NCBI GenBank assembly: GCA_016933835.1
Contig: JAFGAC010000194.1
Location: 62,001 to 126,000, forward strand
Reading direction: 5' to 3'
From: Clostridiales bacterium
Lineage (GTDB): Bacteria; Bacillota; Clostridia; Peptostreptococcales; Acidaminobacteraceae
DNA: 64,000 bases
The notes beneath the pieces are model-generated. The model was given only the letters and a program-made list of their open reading frames with translations, had not been told where the DNA came from and ran no database searches. Each line of letters opens with the position of its first letter. Position 1 is the stretch's first letter. The position numbers and the translations under genes are program-made. Positions 62,565 to 64,000 of the stretch are shown here, piece after piece.

Positions 62565-63497
62565 TTACTTAAGTAAACTATTGAATACAAATTTAGCTTT
62601 TTCAACATCATTTTCAATCCATTTAATCAGTTCTTCTTTAGAATGAAATTTCATTTCATCTCTTATTCGACTGATAAATTCAACAACAATTTCCTTTTCA
62701 TAAAGATCACCATTGAAATTGAAAATGAATGTTTCAAAATTTAATTCATTTTGATTGAAAGTAGGATTAAATCCAATATTTGTTATCGAATTATATCTTA
62801 TGTTTTTCGATAATACTTGTGTAATATAAACGCCAGGTTTTAAAGTATGCATGCTTTGGTCAATTTTAAGATTCGCTGTGGGAAATCCAATTTCAGTACC
62901 GATTTTTTTACCAGGCATTACAATACTTCTATAATAATGTCTGCGCCCCAAAAACTTATTGACTTCTTCAATATTTCCTTCAGACAATAATTCTCTAATC
63001 AAAGTTGAGCTCACACGCATTCCATCAACTAAAATAGGCTCAATAACATCTAATTCGTATTTGAATTCATTTTGTAAACGCAATAGCAATTCATAATTTC
63101 CTTGTGCTTTTTTACCAAAACGAAAATCATGTCCGATTACTAAATGTTTTACATTTAAATGATTTAAAAGTATTTCTCTGATGAATTTTTCTGCTGAAAT
63201 ATTCATGTGATTTTCATTGAACTCTATCAATATCAGATAATCAACATGCAATTGACTAATCAATCTCACTTTTTCATCTAAAGTAATAATATTTTTTACT
63301 TTTCCGCCTGTTGTTACTTCCTTAGGAATATTAGAAAAAGTATAGACAACAGATTTTAAACCATCTTCTTTACATTTTTTTACAACCGTCTCTATTACTT
63401 CTTTATGTCCAATATGAAGTCCATCAAAAGTTCCTATTGTCACTCCGACTTGATCATTAATGCTATTTATATCATCTATGTCAAAAAAAACCTTCAT
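62565..63497 (-). CDS. ribF: Bifunctional riboflavin kinase / FAD synthetase
   Basis: RibF turns riboflavin into FMN and then FAD. The N-terminal FAD synthetase domain has IGTFDGLHIGHKEVI and IGHDFRFGKKAQG. The C-terminal riboflavin kinase domain (about 185-310) has PGKKIGTEIGFPTANL. Length 310 fits. GAGAGG precedes the ATG, and truB ends two bases before it. Confidence 0.96.
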   Translation of the reverse strand: MKVFFDIDDINSINDQVGVTIGTFDGLHIGHKEVIETVVKKCKEDGLKSVVYTFSNIPKEVTTGGKVKNIITLDEKVRLISQLHVDYLILIEFNENHMNISAEKFIREILLNHLNVKHLVIGHDFRFGKKAQGNYELLLRLQNEFKYELDVIEPILVDGMRVSSTLIRELLSEGNIEEVNKFLGRRHYYRSIVMPGKKIGTEIGFPTANLKIDQSMHTLKPGVYITQVLSKNIRYNSITNIGFNPTFNQNELNFETFIFNFNGDLYEKEIVVEFISRIRDEMKFHSKEELIKWIENDVEKAKFVFNSLLK

Positions 63498-63499
63498 AT

Positions 63500-64000
63500 T
63501 TAAACCTCTCTCAAAAATCTCTTTTTAATGATAATCTCATTTTTTTCACACACTGCGATTCCTACAAGATTTTTCTTGTACATTAATTTTATCAATGAAT
63601 TATCTTGTTGAGGAATTTTAACAGGAATGCCATTGCTAAATTGAATAAAATCATCTGATGGCAATTCATACGTGCTTGCATTTCTTAATATATCTTTCAT
63701 GCTTATTAAGAACTCATTGTTATTAGACTTCACCATCTGATGCAATTCTTCCAAAGTATATGATTCTTCAACGGAGAATGATTCGTTTTCTAGTCTTATC
63801 AAATTAGACATCAAAGCTTTTGTACCAAGTTTATCACCAATATCATTGATTAAGCTTCTCACATAAGTACCTCTAGTACAAACTATGTCAAAAATCACTT
63901 TTTTTTCATTGAAATCAATTAATTCCAGCGATTTTATTTCAATATCTCTGGCTTCTCTTTCAATTTCAATTCCTTTTCGCGCTAATTCGTACATTTTTTT
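63500..64000 (-). CDS. truB: tRNA pseudouridine-55 synthase, C-terminal part (5' end outside window)
   Basis: TruB makes pseudouridine 55 in the T loop of tRNA. The gene runs off the right edge. The visible portion has KKMYELARKGIEIERE, the VCTRGTYVRSLINDIG motif and a PUA-like C-terminal domain. The catalytic aspartate (GxLDxxATG region) lies outside the window. The methionine at 63994 is internal to the family alignment and not the start. Confidence 0.93.
   Translation of the reverse strand, partial: KKMYELARKGIEIEREARDIEIKSLELIDFNEKKVIFDIVCTRGTYVRSLINDIGDKLGTKALMSNLIRLENESFSVEESYTLEELHQMVKSNNNEFLISMKDILRNASTYELPSDDFIQFSNGIPVKIPQQDNSLIKLMYKKNLVGIAVCEKNEIIIKKRFLREV

Overview
This window is a contiguous piece of an AT-rich, low-GC Gram-positive (Bacillota) chromosome. 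I read it as an anaerobic Clostridia-type bacterium, possibly near the Tissierellales/Peptostreptococcales, but the genus cannot be fixed from the sequence alone. Reasons: Bacillota core gene order, a four-subunit ferredoxin-linked 2-oxoacid oxidoreductase, two rubrerythrin-like proteins, an IspH-S1 fusion typical of clostridia, SpoVS proteins, RNase Y, and clostridial-type LexA boxes. Nearly all of it is housekeeping DNA. I found no insertion sequence, prophage, CRISPR array, tRNA or rRNA. The only stretch over 300 bases without a protein gene is 6411-6986, and it holds a large structured RNA.

Left arm (1-36502, all + strand). End of aroK, then aroQ, efp and a CD1247-type zinc-ribbon protein; asp23; nusB, a Kae1-like protein, xseA, xseB, ispA, a DUF212 (PAP2-like) membrane protein, an OLE-type noncoding RNA (about 6419-6965), its membrane partner OapA, dxs, tlyA, argR, recN and a degenerate XerD-like protein; a nucleoside-salvage block (deoB, two purine nucleoside phosphorylases, a pyrimidine nucleoside phosphorylase); a rubrerythrin; a short CCA-type nucleotidyltransferase; scpA, scpB, rluB and an orphan; the korDABC-type oxidoreductase with an RpiR-type regulator; cmk, plsC and ispH-rpsA; miaB; mutS, mutL, miaA, hfq and a YnbB-type PLP enzyme.

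Middle (36637-45474, mixed strands). A class I/II aminotransferase; the SOS pair lexA / yneA-like with LexA boxes between them; an MFS transporter translationally coupled to an intact tyrosine recombinase; a ferritin-like protein; a DUF2284 protein; a ferredoxin-type aldo/keto reductase; ung; and a MarR-GNAT fusion with its own palindromic operator.

Right arm (45556-64000, all - strand). purB; two tandem spoVS genes behind a SigH-type promoter; rny, which seems to start at ATT; recA with a LexA box; cinA, pgsA, rimO, mnmH and ftsK; lysC, dut and an M16 peptidase; pnp with a long hairpin leader; rpsO; ribF; and the 3' part of truB, cut by the window edge.

The most notable element is the OLE RNA/OapA unit inside the isoprenoid cluster. 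Other points of interest are a XerD-like protein lacking its catalytic tyrosine, a purine nucleoside phosphorylase paralogue with both base-contacting residues changed, the ATT start of rny, the SOS circuit and the pnp leader. Start codons were chosen by ribosome-binding site and family N-terminus, so several genes are shorter or longer than the maximal open frame.
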